64,000 bases of DNA from Rs1 sp036960485 (GCA_036960485.1 JBALXS010000002.1:58517-122516), one strand, 5' to 3'. Counted from the first letter of the stretch, positions 27,309-37,182 are shown. Notes: generated by a model from the letters alone, not told the origin. Made by a program: numbers and translations.

Positions 27309-28342
27309 ATATTTTGGTAGTCGGGCCTTCTTGGGTTGGTGATATGGTGATGTCTCAATCTTTGTTATTGAGATTAAAAGCAGATAACCCCCATTGTAAA
27401 ATAGACGTGCTTGCTCCAGATTGGTGTCGCCCTGTGTTGGCGAGAATGGCGCAAGTTAATCAAGCAATAGCCATGCCTGTAGGCCATGGGGCGCTGCAAT
27501 GGAAGGTTAGAAAACAAGTAGCGTTGCAGTTACAACAAAATGATTACCAGCAGAGCATTATTCTTCCTAACTCTTTGAAATCAGCGCTTGTTCCTTGGCT
27601 AGCAAAAATACCTCAGCGCACCGCTTGGCGCGGAGAGATGCGTTATGGCTTAGTCAATGATATGCGCACACTAGACAAACAAGCATTTCCTTTAATGGTG
27701 CAGCGCTACATTGCATTAGCTGAAGATGAAAAAAGCTCAGCGCAGCAGCTTAAAACGTTGTTGAAACCCAGTTTGAGTGTTGATTATGAAGCGCAAGAAA
27801 CTGTTTTTAAAGCTTTTTCATTGTCTATGTCATCACAAATAATTGCTTTTTGCCCTGGTGCTGAATTTGGTCCAGCTAAACGTTGGCCTCATTATCACTT
27901 TGCTACATTAGCCAGCCTACTCATTAATCAAGGTAACAAAATAATTTGCCTAGGCTCTGCTAAAGACACGCCAGCAATTCAAGAAATTAAAGAATTGCTC
28001 AGCGAAGAGCAATTACACAACTTTGTTGATGTGTCAGGGCAAACGAGTTTGACACAAGCGATAGATATATTGGCCAAAGTAAAGGCTATTGTTTCTAACG
28101 ATTCCGGATTGATGCATATAGGTGCTGCGGTCAATACTCCAATGCTGGCTTTATATGGCCCTACCAGCCCTGATTTCACTCCTCCGCTTAGCGATAATGC
28201 AGAAGTGATAAGGCTTATAGATGGCTACATTAAACTGCGCAAAGGAAACCTAGATCAAGGCTATCATCAAAGTATGGTCGACATACTACCTGAGACAGTA
28301 CTGGAACGTTTACAGATGCTGTTAGAAAAGGAGCTTGTGTGA
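27305..28342 (+). CDS. waaF: ADP-heptose:LPS heptosyltransferase II
   Basis: A GT9-family transferase (345 residues) that adds the second heptose to the inner core. The N-terminus MNILVVGPSWVGDMVM is the family signature for WaaF, and the C-terminal half has FCPGAEFGPAKRWP and the sugar-nucleotide pocket SNDSGLMHIGAA. The start is TTG at 27305, since this gives the exact canonical N-terminus. A strong ribosome site instead serves the overlapping minicistron. It overlaps waaC by four bases (GTGA), so the two are coupled. Confidence 0.95.
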   Translation: MNILVVGPSWVGDMVMSQSLLLRLKADNPHCKIDVLAPDWCRPVLARMAQVNQAIAMPVGHGALQWKVRKQVALQLQQNDYQQSIILPNSLKSALVPWLAKIPQRTAWRGEMRYGLVNDMRTLDKQAFPLMVQRYIALAEDEKSSAQQLKTLLKPSLSVDYEAQETVFKAFSLSMSSQIIAFCPGAEFGPAKRWPHYHFATLASLLINQGNKIICLGSAKDTPAIQEIKELLSEEQLHNFVDVSGQTSLTQAIDILAKVKAIVSNDSGLMHIGAAVNTPMLALYGPTSPDFTPPLSDNAEVIRLIDGYIKLRKGNLDQGYHQSMVDILPETVLERLQMLLEKELV

Positions 28343-29367
28343 GAGTTTTAATCGTTAAAACATCCTCTATGGGGGACATCATACATACTTTACCTGCAAT
28401 CACAGATGCCACTAATGCTATTGCAGGGATTCGTTTTGATTGGGTAGTAGAAGAAGGATTTAAAGAAATTCCGCAGTGGCACAGTGCCGTCGATAAAGTG
28501 ATTCCCGTGGCTATTCGAAGATGGCGAAAATCCCCTTGGAAAACGTGGAGCGGTGGTGAGTGGCAAGCGTTTAAAGAGGATTTACAAGCGCGTGAGTATG
28601 ACGCTGTTATTGATGCTCAGGGGTTAATAAAAAGTGCGTATTTAGTGGTACGCAACGCTAGAGGCGCTAGTTTTGGTTTAGATAAAGCAAGCGCAAAAGA
28701 GCCTTGGGCTAGCAAGGTTTATCAAACACCGATCAACATTGCTAAAAACCAACATGCAGTAGAAAGAATTAGGCAATTGTTCGCGCAATCTTTAGGTTAC
28801 AAGTTACCAGAGCAGCAAGGTGAATTTGGTATTGCTGAGCATTTCGAAAGTGATGTTGTTCAAGATTACTTAGTTTTTAATCACAGCACGACGCGAGCAG
28901 ATAAACACTACCCTGAGAAATACTGGTTAGAGCTAATTAAACTAGCAACAGATCAAGGTTGGAATATAAAGCTACCTTGGGGTAATGAGCAAGAAAAAGA
29001 ACGTGCCTTGAGACTGGCCCAAAAGAATGATAATGTTGAAGTTTTAGAAAAATTGACCCTTTGTGAAGTGGCACAAGTTATTGCAAATGCAGCAGCTTGC
29101 GTCTCTGTTGACACTGGGCTTTCGCATTTAAGTGCAGCGCTTAATAAACCCAACATCACTTTGTTCGGACCTACAGATCCAGGGTTAGTTGGGGGTTATG
29201 GTATCAATCAAGTAACACTATTAGCAGCAAACTATATATCAGCATCATCACAAAATCGCATCGTTAATGAAAGTGTAATACCAGCTGTTTTCAGACCATT
29301 ACAAGCGCATATTGTTTGGCAAGAATTACAAAAATTATTAAAGAATAATGTCGTTAAGGAAAGTTAA
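28339..29367 (+). CDS. waaC: ADP-heptose:LPS heptosyltransferase I
   Basis: The GT9 transferase (342 residues) that adds the first heptose to Kdo-lipid A. The N-terminus MRVLIVKTSSMGDIIHTLPA is the WaaC pattern, with VVEEGFKEIP after it. The C-terminal half carries the SVDTGLSHLSAAL motif and LFGPTDP. The start codon is GTG, overlapping the waaF stop. The downstream ligase gene overlaps its end by up to 20 bases, giving a three-gene waaF-waaC-ligase operon. Confidence 0.95.
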   Translation: MRVLIVKTSSMGDIIHTLPAITDATNAIAGIRFDWVVEEGFKEIPQWHSAVDKVIPVAIRRWRKSPWKTWSGGEWQAFKEDLQAREYDAVIDAQGLIKSAYLVVRNARGASFGLDKASAKEPWASKVYQTPINIAKNQHAVERIRQLFAQSLGYKLPEQQGEFGIAEHFESDVVQDYLVFNHSTTRADKHYPEKYWLELIKLATDQGWNIKLPWGNEQEKERALRLAQKNDNVEVLEKLTLCEVAQVIANAAACVSVDTGLSHLSAALNKPNITLFGPTDPGLVGGYGINQVTLLAANYISASSQNRIVNESVIPAVFRPLQAHIVWQELQKLLKNNVVKES

Positions 29368-30682
29368 GTTGTTAATGAATACCTCCGTGTTAAATATAGC
29401 AAAGTATTATGTTAATTTCAGTGTGTTCTTATTTCTAGTACTGTCTGTCGCTTTTCAAGGGAGTTACGCTATTAGTGGCGCTGTACTTGTTTCTAGCTAT
29501 GTATTTCTATTTAGTGCTCAAGTTCGAGAAAAAATAGCGTTAACTAATATTGAAAAAGGCCTAATAGCAGTCCTGATTATGTATTTAGTCTCTAATATTC
29601 TTGAGGTTGTCTTTTATGATGTCGCTATCAGCAAGATAGACCCTCAGAGTAAAATATTGGCTTTTATCCCGCTTATCTTTGTATTGAATGCCGTTAAAAT
29701 TAACGTTCTAACTACTATTCTAGGGTTAGGAGTTGGTGCTTTGGGGTTATTTATATTGGCAATATATGAAAAATATTATTTAGGTTTAGGCAGAGTTGGG
29801 TTGAATATAAACGCGATACAGTTGGGCAATATTGCGCTAGCCTTTGGTTTGTTAACCATAGTGTTGTCACCCATTATTTATGCTGTTAAGTTACATAGCG
29901 AATCTATCTTAAAAAAGCGTTGTAAGCTGGCTGCATTGATTTGTGTCATATTAGGGTTTTTAAGCATAATTGCCTCAATACTTACTTTGACCAGAGGTGG
30001 ATTAGTTTTTGTTCCTATATTGTTAGTTGTGGTCAGTTTTTATTATTTGGCACAGATTAAACATTACTTTAAACAACTTTTGATTTTAACAGTATTGGCG
30101 GGTGCAGTTATAGCATTGGTTATACCGAGCACTAGTATAGTTTCTAGAGTAGAAGTGGCCATCAAGAATGTTGAAAGTTATTTTGTAGAAGGCAACGCCA
30201 CTACCTCTAGTGGTATAAGATTAGAGTTATGGAAAGCTGCGGCGATCATTACCATGGACAATCCAGTATTGGGGATTGGTGAAAAGCAGTACATGAAAGA
30301 GAAAAAGAAGTTAATTGAGCAAGGACAGATAGACCCGATAGTGTTGAATTTCGGGCATTCTCATAATGCATACTTTTATGCTGCTGTGCGCAGAGGAGGA
30401 GTAGGTTTGCTTATCCTGCTAGCACTGCTGTTTTATCCTGTATTAGTGGCGCATCAGGAAATTAAACACCATATTAAATCTAGCCACCCTCAAGCGGTGA
30501 AAGCTCCAGCCGTTGCTTTGCTGGTATTTGGTTTGTTTTTTATATTCGCCAATTTAACGCAAACTCTATTTGCGCATAATAGCGGCATGATAATGTATAC
30601 GGGTATCTTGATAATATTGACTTCGTTGATGCTGGCTGTGCGTGAAAAAGAATTCATCCAAACGCTCTATATTAAGCACTGA
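29348..30682 (+). CDS. waaL: O-antigen ligase-like membrane protein
   Basis: A 444-residue integral membrane protein with about eleven helices and a large periplasmic loop (about residues 255-340) bearing the Wzy_C/WaaL signature, including TRGG at the end of a helix, GIRLELWKAA and the catalytic-region HSHNAYFYAAVRRGG. Such proteins attach O-antigen or another polymer to lipid A-core. An in-frame ATG at 29375, after an AAGGA, would remove the overlap with waaC. I cannot exclude a polymerase or other Wzy_C-type ligase, but the position after waaF-waaC favours LPS ligation. Confidence 0.8.
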   Translation: MSLRKVKLLMNTSVLNIAKYYVNFSVFLFLVLSVAFQGSYAISGAVLVSSYVFLFSAQVREKIALTNIEKGLIAVLIMYLVSNILEVVFYDVAISKIDPQSKILAFIPLIFVLNAVKINVLTTILGLGVGALGLFILAIYEKYYLGLGRVGLNINAIQLGNIALAFGLLTIVLSPIIYAVKLHSESILKKRCKLAALICVILGFLSIIASILTLTRGGLVFVPILLVVVSFYYLAQIKHYFKQLLILTVLAGAVIALVIPSTSIVSRVEVAIKNVESYFVEGNATTSSGIRLELWKAAAIITMDNPVLGIGEKQYMKEKKKLIEQGQIDPIVLNFGHSHNAYFYAAVRRGGVGLLILLALLFYPVLVAHQEIKHHIKSSHPQAVKAPAVALLVFGLFFIFANLTQTLFAHNSGMIMYTGILIILTSLMLAVREKEFIQTLYIKH

Positions 30683-30733
30683 TTTTTTGGTATTGAGAAC
30701 TCAAGGCTTAGTCATTAGCTTTGAATTCAACAA

Positions 30734-31636
30734 TCAGCACTTAGCTTTTTGGTAAAGCTTGTGTTTACCATCAGGTTGCGTTTTAAAGCGCTTGTGCATC
30801 CACATATATTGTTCAGGCTGCTTGCGAATAGCCTTTTCAATAGTGTCATTCACCACTTGTGCAAAGGCGAGTTTGTCGTTTGAATCGCACGCTGTAACTT
30901 CACTTAATTCGAGAATATATCCACTGTTATCTGGCTTTCTATAATGAGCTAGCATTAATAATGGTGAACTGTTAAAGCGTACGAAGTTTGAGGTAGCAGT
31001 AACCGTTGAAGCGGTATGGCCAAAAAATTTAGCAAAGACACAGCCTTTGGCGTTTAAATCTTGATCAGGTGCAAACCAAATACACTGATTATCTTTTAAT
31101 TGGCGAATAACCAAACGCATATTTTTACGCTCAATTGGTTGGCAATATCTAGAGCGCCCTTCAATAATAGCGGCATCTAAAGTAGGGTTGTTGTGTTTAC
31201 GATATAAAGTATTAAGTGGTGCTTGAGTATAAGAAAATAGTAAGCCACCTAAGTCTAAAGTACTAAAATGTGCTCCAAGTAATATTACCCCTTTTTCTTG
31301 TGCTAATGCTGCGTCTAATAAGTGTTGACCGCGAATTTCGATAAGGTCATCAAACATAGATTGATTGGCGTAGTGTGCCCAAGCAGTCTCTACTAAACCA
31401 ATACCATTGGCTACAAAGATGTCCTTAACGAACTTTTGCTGTTCTTTACTGGATAGTTCAGGAAAACAAAGTGCGACATTTACCGCCGTCACTCTGCGTC
31501 TTTTAACTGCCAATATGCGCAGTGTATTTCCCAGTAGGGCACCAATGCGTAAACCCCAACGAAAAGGTAGTTTTGCTAAAGTACGCAGTAGCTTTAGAGT
31601 GAGTTCAGCAGGCCAATCTTTTTTTTGATCATTCAC
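30734..31636 (-). CDS. lpxL: Lipid A late acyltransferase (LpxL/HtrB-like)
   Basis: A 300-residue inner-membrane acyltransferase that adds a secondary acyl chain to lipid A. The catalytic HxxxxD is present as HFSTLD near residue 125, followed by YRKHNNP, RYCQP and the strongly conserved IWFAPDQD region. One N-terminal hydrophobic segment (about 20-40) would anchor it. It starts with GTG (31636). It is convergent with the ligase gene and divergent from msbA. LpxL and LpxM paralogues are hard to tell apart by eye, so the symbol is provisional. Confidence 0.8.
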   Translation of the reverse strand: MNDQKKDWPAELTLKLLRTLAKLPFRWGLRIGALLGNTLRILAVKRRRVTAVNVALCFPELSSKEQQKFVKDIFVANGIGLVETAWAHYANQSMFDDLIEIRGQHLLDAALAQEKGVILLGAHFSTLDLGGLLFSYTQAPLNTLYRKHNNPTLDAAIIEGRSRYCQPIERKNMRLVIRQLKDNQCIWFAPDQDLNAKGCVFAKFFGHTASTVTATSNFVRFNSSPLLMLAHYRKPDNSGYILELSEVTACDSNDKLAFAQVVNDTIEKAIRKQPEQYMWMHKRFKTQPDGKHKLYQKAKC

Positions 31637-31770
31637 GATGTTAACGGCTATCCGATAAAGAATTAAGTTACAATAAAGTTTATTATAGGCAGTTGATTGA
31701 TAAGGCGCTATCCCTAGCGTCTTTTTTGATTGTCATTTTATTTGATGATTATTATATAGGTTGATGGAAT

Positions 31771-33498
31771 TTGAATTTAACACCTTGGCAGGTTTACAAA
31801 CGATTACTCAGTTATATCCTCCCTTATATGACTTTTTTTGTGTTAAGTCTTGGCGGTTTTATACTATATGCTTTGACGCAAACGGGCTTTGCTGTGCTAA
31901 TGGAAAAAATTATCGCACAAATGGATGAACCAACAGGAAAGGCTTATATTTATTTACCGCTGGCTATTATATCTATAACTTTTGCGCGCGGCTTAGGAGG
32001 GTTTGTGGGTACTTACTGCCTAGATAAAGTTGCTTTTAGTGTGGTTTTTGAACTGCGCAAGCAAATATTTTCTTCTATATTACTCTTGCCAAGAGCCGAA
32101 TACTTACAGCGTGATTCTGGGCAGTATCTGGCGGTGTTAATTTATAATGTGGAGCAAGTTACTTCAGCTTGTACTTCTGTTGTGCGCACTTTAGTGCGCG
32201 AAGGGGCAACAGTAATTGGGCTGGTTACTTACCTAGTGTATCTAAATTGGCAGCTATCATTGCTGTTTTTTGCAGCCAGCCCTTTTATTGCAATCGTAAT
32301 AAGTTTAGCGTCAAAAAGGTTTCGTAAACTCGCGAAAAATATGCAAAGCTCAATTGCTGATATTACGCATGCAGCCACAGAGAGCTTGCAAGGTATTGAA
32401 GTAGTTAAAACCTTTGGGGGGTATTCAGCAGAAGTTGCCCGGTTTAATCAGGCAAGTGACGATTTTAGACGCCAATCGTTGAAAATGACCGTTACTACAG
32501 CACTTAACTCACCCATAGTGCAACTGCTGATATCTATTGCAATGGCGCTACTCATCTTTGTCGCTTTATATCCTAATTTTATGGAACGTATGCCTGGCAG
32601 TGAATTCGTGGCCTTTTTAGTGACAGCGGGTTTAATTGCTAAGCCACTGCGTGCGCTTACTGAAATAAATGGTCCTTTACAAAAAGGCATTGCTGCGGCC
32701 ACTAGCTTATTTGAAATGATAGACAGCGAAGCAGAAGAAGATAATGGTACTAAAGTAATACCCCGTGCTAACGGTGAATTACAATTTAAAGATGTGAGCT
32801 TTAGCTATACAGACGAGCCGTTACTTAAAAATATTAACTTTAGCGCCAAAGCTGGAGAAACCATCGCCTTAGTTGGCCGTTCAGGAAGCGGTAAAACGAC
32901 TTTAGCCAATTTGATTCCACGCTTTTTTGATTTAAGCAGTGGTCAAATTTTATTGGACGGAATAGCGCTTGATCAGTATTCGCTAGCATGCTTACGTGAA
33001 CAAATAGCGATAGTGAACCAGCAAGTGTTTCTATTTGCGGGAAGTATTAAAAGCAATATAGGCTATGGTACCTTAAAGGACAAAACAGAAAGTGAAATAC
33101 AAGCGGCATTGGCAATTGCTAATGCCACAGAGTTTGTTGAAAAGTTACCACAGGGGATGCACACACCTTTAGGTGAAAAAGGGCTCTCGCTATCTGGAGG
33201 TCAAAGACAGCGCTTAGCTATTGCCAGAGCTGTATTAAAAGATGCGCCGATACTTATTCTGGATGAAGCGACCTCTGCTTTAGATAACCATTCAGAGCGC
33301 TATATCCAGCAAGCTTTAGAAACAGTGATGCAAAACCGCACTACAATAGTCATTGCACACAGGCTTTCTACCATTCAAAATGCAGATATTATTTTAGTGA
33401 TGGATGACGGCGAGATAGTAGAGCGCGGTACTCATCAGCAATTGTTAGCTAAAAACGCATTGTATGCAGAGCTTTATCAACACGGGTTTGAGCAGTAA
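31771..33498 (+). CDS. msbA: Lipid A/LPS flippase MsbA
   Basis: A homodimeric half-transporter (575 residues) that flips core-lipid A across the inner membrane. Residues 1-320 hold six membrane helices, and the C-terminal ATPase has Walker A GRSGSGKTT, the Q loop, the signature LSGGQRQRLAIAR, Walker B ILILDEATSALD and the switch His in VIAHRLS. Translation starts at TTG (31771); an ATG seven bases upstream is out of frame. It is followed after 98 bases by hldE in the same direction, an order also found in Pseudomonas. Confidence 0.94.
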   Translation: MNLTPWQVYKRLLSYILPYMTFFVLSLGGFILYALTQTGFAVLMEKIIAQMDEPTGKAYIYLPLAIISITFARGLGGFVGTYCLDKVAFSVVFELRKQIFSSILLLPRAEYLQRDSGQYLAVLIYNVEQVTSACTSVVRTLVREGATVIGLVTYLVYLNWQLSLLFFAASPFIAIVISLASKRFRKLAKNMQSSIADITHAATESLQGIEVVKTFGGYSAEVARFNQASDDFRRQSLKMTVTTALNSPIVQLLISIAMALLIFVALYPNFMERMPGSEFVAFLVTAGLIAKPLRALTEINGPLQKGIAAATSLFEMIDSEAEEDNGTKVIPRANGELQFKDVSFSYTDEPLLKNINFSAKAGETIALVGRSGSGKTTLANLIPRFFDLSSGQILLDGIALDQYSLACLREQIAIVNQQVFLFAGSIKSNIGYGTLKDKTESEIQAALAIANATEFVEKLPQGMHTPLGEKGLSLSGGQRQRLAIARAVLKDAPILILDEATSALDNHSERYIQQALETVMQNRTTIVIAHRLSTIQNADIILVMDDGEIVERGTHQQLLAKNALYAELYQHGFEQ

Positions 33499-33596
33499 TA
33501 TGAGCGATAACTTGCGTCGTAATAACTTGTGCGGTAAATCGAAAAGCTACATGCGATTAAATTTAATACCACCTCATAATTTAGGAGCTACCCCCT

Positions 33597-35021
33597 GTGC
33601 TTGAATTAACAATGCCAGAATTTAACAAAACTCAGATACTAGTGGTTGGCGATATCATGCTTGACCGCTATTGGCATGGCGCAACCGACAGAGTATCCCC
33701 AGAAGCTCCGGTACCTGTTATCAATGTAACACGACAAGATGATAGACCTGGTGGCGCGGCCAACGTAGCGCTTAATACAGCAGCACTTGGCGCGCAAACT
33801 CACTTAATGGGGCTAGTGGGTAATGATGAAGCAGCGACAGTCTTAGAATCAAGACTTCAAGCGGCAGGCGTGGGCTGCGATTTTACCCAGAGCCAAGGCG
33901 AGCCGACTATTATGAAATTGCGCGCAATTAGTCGCAATCAGCAGCTGATTCGTATGGATTTTGAACAGCGCTTTTCCAGTGATTATGCAGCAAGTATTAC
34001 AGCCTCGGTATCTAAGCAAATAGAAAATTGCGATGTGTTAATTATATCCGACTATAACAAGGGCACTTTGAGCGATTGCCAAAGCCTTATTGCACTCGCA
34101 AAAAAACACCGCAAACGTGTGTTAGTTGATCCTAAAGGAAATGATTATCGACCTTACAAAGGCGCGACATTATTAACGCCTAACATGTCTGAGTTCGAAG
34201 CGGTAGTTGGCAAATGCCACACAGAAGAGCAGATTATTAGCCGCGCAAGAGCGCTAATTATTGAATTAGAGCTAGAGTGCTTGCTGATTACTCGTAGTGA
34301 AAAAGGGATGACATTACTGCAAAAAGAAGGCACAGAAGTGCATTTCCCGGCACGCAGCCATGAAGTGTTTGATGTTACAGGTGCAGGAGATACTGTTATA
34401 TCGACGCTCGCGGCAGCACTGGGTGCGGGTGAAAGCATGCAAAAAGCCGTCGCTATTGCCAACATGGCGGCAGGCATTGCCATTGGTAAGCTTGGGACAT
34501 ACGCAATAAGTGGCCCAGAAATAAGAAGAGAAATAGCACTTACCAAGCGCAGCGCTCGTGGAGTGGTTAGTGACGAGCAATTATTAATAGCGATAGAAGA
34601 TGCTCGTTTAGCAGGCGAAAAAATAGTCTTCACCAATGGCTGCTTTGATATATTACACGCGGGCCATGTGGGTTATTTAGAGCAGGCAAGACAGCTTGGA
34701 CAGCGGTTAGTGGTTGGGATCAATTCAGATGCCTCAGTGAAGCGTTTAAAAGGTGAAGGCCGTCCTATAAACTCTGAAGATAGACGCATGATAGTACTCT
34801 CGAGCTTAGAAGCGGTAGATTGGGTGGTTTGTTTTGACACACCCACACCTGAGCATTTGTTAGAGTTGATTCGCCCTGAAGTACTGGTTAAAGGCGGAGA
34901 TTACGGCATCGAAGGTGTTGTTGGCGGTGATTTCGTCCGTAGTTATGGCGGTGATGTGCAAGTGCTTTCTCTGCTAGATAATTGCTCCACAACGGCAATT
35001 GTTGAGCAAATAAAAGGCTAG
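33597..35021 (+). CDS. hldE: Bifunctional heptose kinase/adenylyltransferase
   Basis: Makes ADP-heptose precursor: the N-terminal ribokinase-like domain (residues 1-320) phosphorylates D-glycero-D-manno-heptose 7-phosphate, with GGAANVALN and the DVTGAGDTV catalytic motif. The C-terminal domain (about 340-474) is a nucleotidyltransferase with FTNGCFDILHAGHVGYLEQA, the H-x-G-H pattern. Length 474 fits the fused enzyme. It begins at GTG (33597), nine bases after AGGAG. It cooperates with gmhA and gmhB at 37183-38303. Confidence 0.96.
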   Translation: MLELTMPEFNKTQILVVGDIMLDRYWHGATDRVSPEAPVPVINVTRQDDRPGGAANVALNTAALGAQTHLMGLVGNDEAATVLESRLQAAGVGCDFTQSQGEPTIMKLRAISRNQQLIRMDFEQRFSSDYAASITASVSKQIENCDVLIISDYNKGTLSDCQSLIALAKKHRKRVLVDPKGNDYRPYKGATLLTPNMSEFEAVVGKCHTEEQIISRARALIIELELECLLITRSEKGMTLLQKEGTEVHFPARSHEVFDVTGAGDTVISTLAAALGAGESMQKAVAIANMAAGIAIGKLGTYAISGPEIRREIALTKRSARGVVSDEQLLIAIEDARLAGEKIVFTNGCFDILHAGHVGYLEQARQLGQRLVVGINSDASVKRLKGEGRPINSEDRRMIVLSSLEAVDWVVCFDTPTPEHLLELIRPEVLVKGGDYGIEGVVGGDFVRSYGGDVQVLSLLDNCSTTAIVEQIKG

Positions 35022-35037
35022 ATTACGAAGTTTGCAG

Positions 35038-35072
35038 CCGCTTTTGATGATTGCTTACAAACTCAAAAGCGG
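35038..35072 (+). terminator. Hairpin after hldE
   Basis: Ten-base perfect arms CCGCTTTTGA (35038-35047) and TCAAAAGCGG (35063-35072) flank a 15-base loop between convergent genes. The following TTGGTTAT is only mildly T-rich, so termination is probable but unproven. Confidence 0.5.
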
Positions 35073-35085
35073 TTGGTTATAAGTA

Positions 35086-35895
35086 CTAACTTGTTATTAG
35101 TTGATGGTATTTAGCAACATTTGAGCGTAAATTCTGCTCATTTATAGTGCCTATAACAGCGCTATTCACAGCAGGTTGTGAAAAAATCAGCTGCAAGCTG
35201 GCTAGAATAGAGTCCTCATCTGCACTTGCTTGAACATGACCAGAAGCAAAGGCTTTTTTGATAAAAATACCTTTGTTATGTTGCTGTGCATATTCAATCA
35301 CTGGCAGTTCATCACGCATGGCTAAGTTGTAAGTAACCATCGCACAATCACTGTGCTGTAAAGCACAAATTCCACCTGCTATGGTTTTAGTCGACATTCC
35401 CGTCGCGCGAATTTTCCCCTGCGCTTTGAGTTTGTTTAAAGTTTCTAGTGCTAAATCTTGTTCAATAACTTTAAGATCATCACCATTTGAATGAATCATC
35501 ACAATGTCTAAATAATCGGTATTTAAACGTTGTAAACTGCGCTCTACACTGCGCGTCAGCGATTTTTCACTGAAGTCAAAATGAGATGCACCAGTAGCAT
35601 TATTAAACTCTTCACCAGCTTTAGAGCTAAGCACCCAGTGTTGCCTATCCAAAGGGTTTAGTAGTTGTCCTAAACGCTGTTCGCTAAGCCCGTATGCCGG
35701 TGCGGTATCTAATAAATTTATCCCCAACTCTTTGCAGCAGCTTAGTAGCTTTAATACTTGTTGATCATCGGGGATGGTGAATTTAGTTGGATATTTAACA
35801 CCTTGATCTCGGCCAATTTTTACTGTGCCAAAACCAATAGGGCTAACAGCCACGCCAGTGTTGGCAACTGTTTTGGTCATCATAGATTCAAGCAT
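35086..35895 (-). CDS. Aldo/keto reductase
   Basis: An NADPH-dependent oxidoreductase of about 270 residues with the catalytic tetrad visible: Asp and Tyr in LLDTAPAYGLSEQ, Lys in LSSKAGEEF and His in IVMIHSNGD. The family reduces carbonyls on sugars or small aldehydes. It overlaps or abuts the end of the FAD oxidoreductase gene; several in-frame ATGs (35895, 35883, 35880) are possible and none has a strong ribosome site. The ATG at 35895 overlaps the upstream stop by eight bases. Sugar-related chemistry is suggested only by the flanking gmhB and hldE genes. Confidence 0.8.
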   Translation of the reverse strand: MLESMMTKTVANTGVAVSPIGFGTVKIGRDQGVKYPTKFTIPDDQQVLKLLSCCKELGINLLDTAPAYGLSEQRLGQLLNPLDRQHWVLSSKAGEEFNNATGASHFDFSEKSLTRSVERSLQRLNTDYLDIVMIHSNGDDLKVIEQDLALETLNKLKAQGKIRATGMSTKTIAGGICALQHSDCAMVTYNLAMRDELPVIEYAQQHNKGIFIKKAFASGHVQASADEDSILASLQLIFSQPAVNSAVIGTINEQNLRSNVAKYHQLITS

Positions 35896-37081
35896 TTGCA
35901 TCAACCCAAGCAGGTAGCGCAATGTCTGGGTGGTGAAGTTCAGCGAGAGTGCTGTTAGTTACAATATTTTTAGGTGTTAGTTGCTGGTGTTTAAAGAGCG
36001 CTATTACTTTGTCACTCAAATCAGGCGCGAGTGCCAGTTTAGTCGGCCAAGCAACCACATAATTACCTTCGCTGTGCAAATAGGCGCAATCAGGGCGCGA
36101 TAAGTTACTCTGTTTAGGCTCCGCTCGATTCACTCGTAAGCTACTCCACTGCGGTGCTTCTAGCTTCACCCAAGGGAGTATTTTAGAGGTGAGTGCCTGC
36201 GCTGCTGCAATTTGCTGCGCACTATCTCGCTGCACACCTGTCTCTGCAATATCACCACCGTAATACCACGTGAAGCTACCATCTGCGTTGATGTGATGGG
36301 TAATTGTCACCAATGGTTTGCTACTAGCACCGATACAATGCGCATAAATAGGTAAGTTAGTACGATGCGTAACCATTGCCATGTGTAGAGGGCGCAGCTG
36401 CATTTGCAGGGCGGTGATATTCAGCGCATCTAAAATTGCACCGTTTCCCTCGCCTGCGGCAAAAATAAAGCGCTGGGCATTAATATTTAATTGCTGCTGC
36501 TCGCAAATCAACCCTGTAATATTTTGCGCACTATCGCGTTGCCATTGGCAGTTTTGTGTATCAACTTTTAAAATGCGGGCTGCAAGTTTGGAAGTTAATT
36601 GCTTAAATAAAGAAGGGGTATCAAGCACAATTTCGTTGAGCTTATACAAATTGCCTTTAAACTCAGGGTGCTGAAATACAGCGGGGAAATCAGTATTGGC
36701 AACTGAGTCTACTCGTCCACTCATTGATTTCTTGGCGAAAAAAGAAGTGATTTTTGCACCAAGAGAGCGCTGAGACCATAAGTAATGTGCATGGCTTAAA
36801 GTAGTAACACCGCTTAAATCAATGTCGCCTTCAGCCGCTAAACACTGTTTCCAACGTGCTGGCATTTCTTTAATGGCATCAGATGCTTGAGAGAGTATGC
36901 CATTGAGTGCGTATTTCATGCCTCCGTGAATAATGCCTTGAGAGCGAATGCTTTGGCCACCACCAATGCTGTCCGCTTCTAGTAACAATACATCAAAGCC
37001 TTGTTTCGTTAGACTGTTAAGCATCCACAATCCTGCTATTCCAGCGCCAACAATAACAATATCTGTGTTTAATTCTCTCAT
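35888..37081 (-). CDS. FAD-dependent oxidoreductase of the DAO family
   Basis: A 397-residue flavoprotein. The dinucleotide-binding motif GAGIAGLWMLNSLTK lies at residues 12-26, followed by the acidic end of the second strand (LLLE) and a conserved GGQSIRSQGIIHGGMKY segment typical of the glycerol-3-phosphate dehydrogenase/D-amino acid oxidase superfamily. Members oxidise amino or hydroxy acids, and the substrate here is not evident. It is co-directional with and overlaps the aldo/keto reductase, and both follow gmhA-gmhB, 101 bases downstream of gmhB. Confidence 0.82.
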   Translation of the reverse strand: MRELNTDIVIVGAGIAGLWMLNSLTKQGFDVLLLEADSIGGGQSIRSQGIIHGGMKYALNGILSQASDAIKEMPARWKQCLAAEGDIDLSGVTTLSHAHYLWSQRSLGAKITSFFAKKSMSGRVDSVANTDFPAVFQHPEFKGNLYKLNEIVLDTPSLFKQLTSKLAARILKVDTQNCQWQRDSAQNITGLICEQQQLNINAQRFIFAAGEGNGAILDALNITALQMQLRPLHMAMVTHRTNLPIYAHCIGASSKPLVTITHHINADGSFTWYYGGDIAETGVQRDSAQQIAAAQALTSKILPWVKLEAPQWSSLRVNRAEPKQSNLSRPDCAYLHSEGNYVVAWPTKLALAPDLSDKVIALFKHQQLTPKNIVTNSTLAELHHPDIALPAWVDANA

Positions 37082-37182
37082 TGAATCTCTCTGCGTAATT
37101 ATGCTTAGTAGCCATCTGTAAACTAAAACTAGCGATTATATATTGAATAGCGCGCAGCGCGTGCGCTAAGTGATCTACTTCA

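Noticed and set aside
30690..30733. Palindrome TTGAGAACTCAA between the ligase and acyltransferase genes
   Set aside because: Short, without loop or T tract; not enough for a terminator or operator call.
34154..34636. Long antisense frame (160 codons) inside hldE
   Set aside because: It lies wholly in the well-supported hldE coding region on the opposite strand and has no family features.
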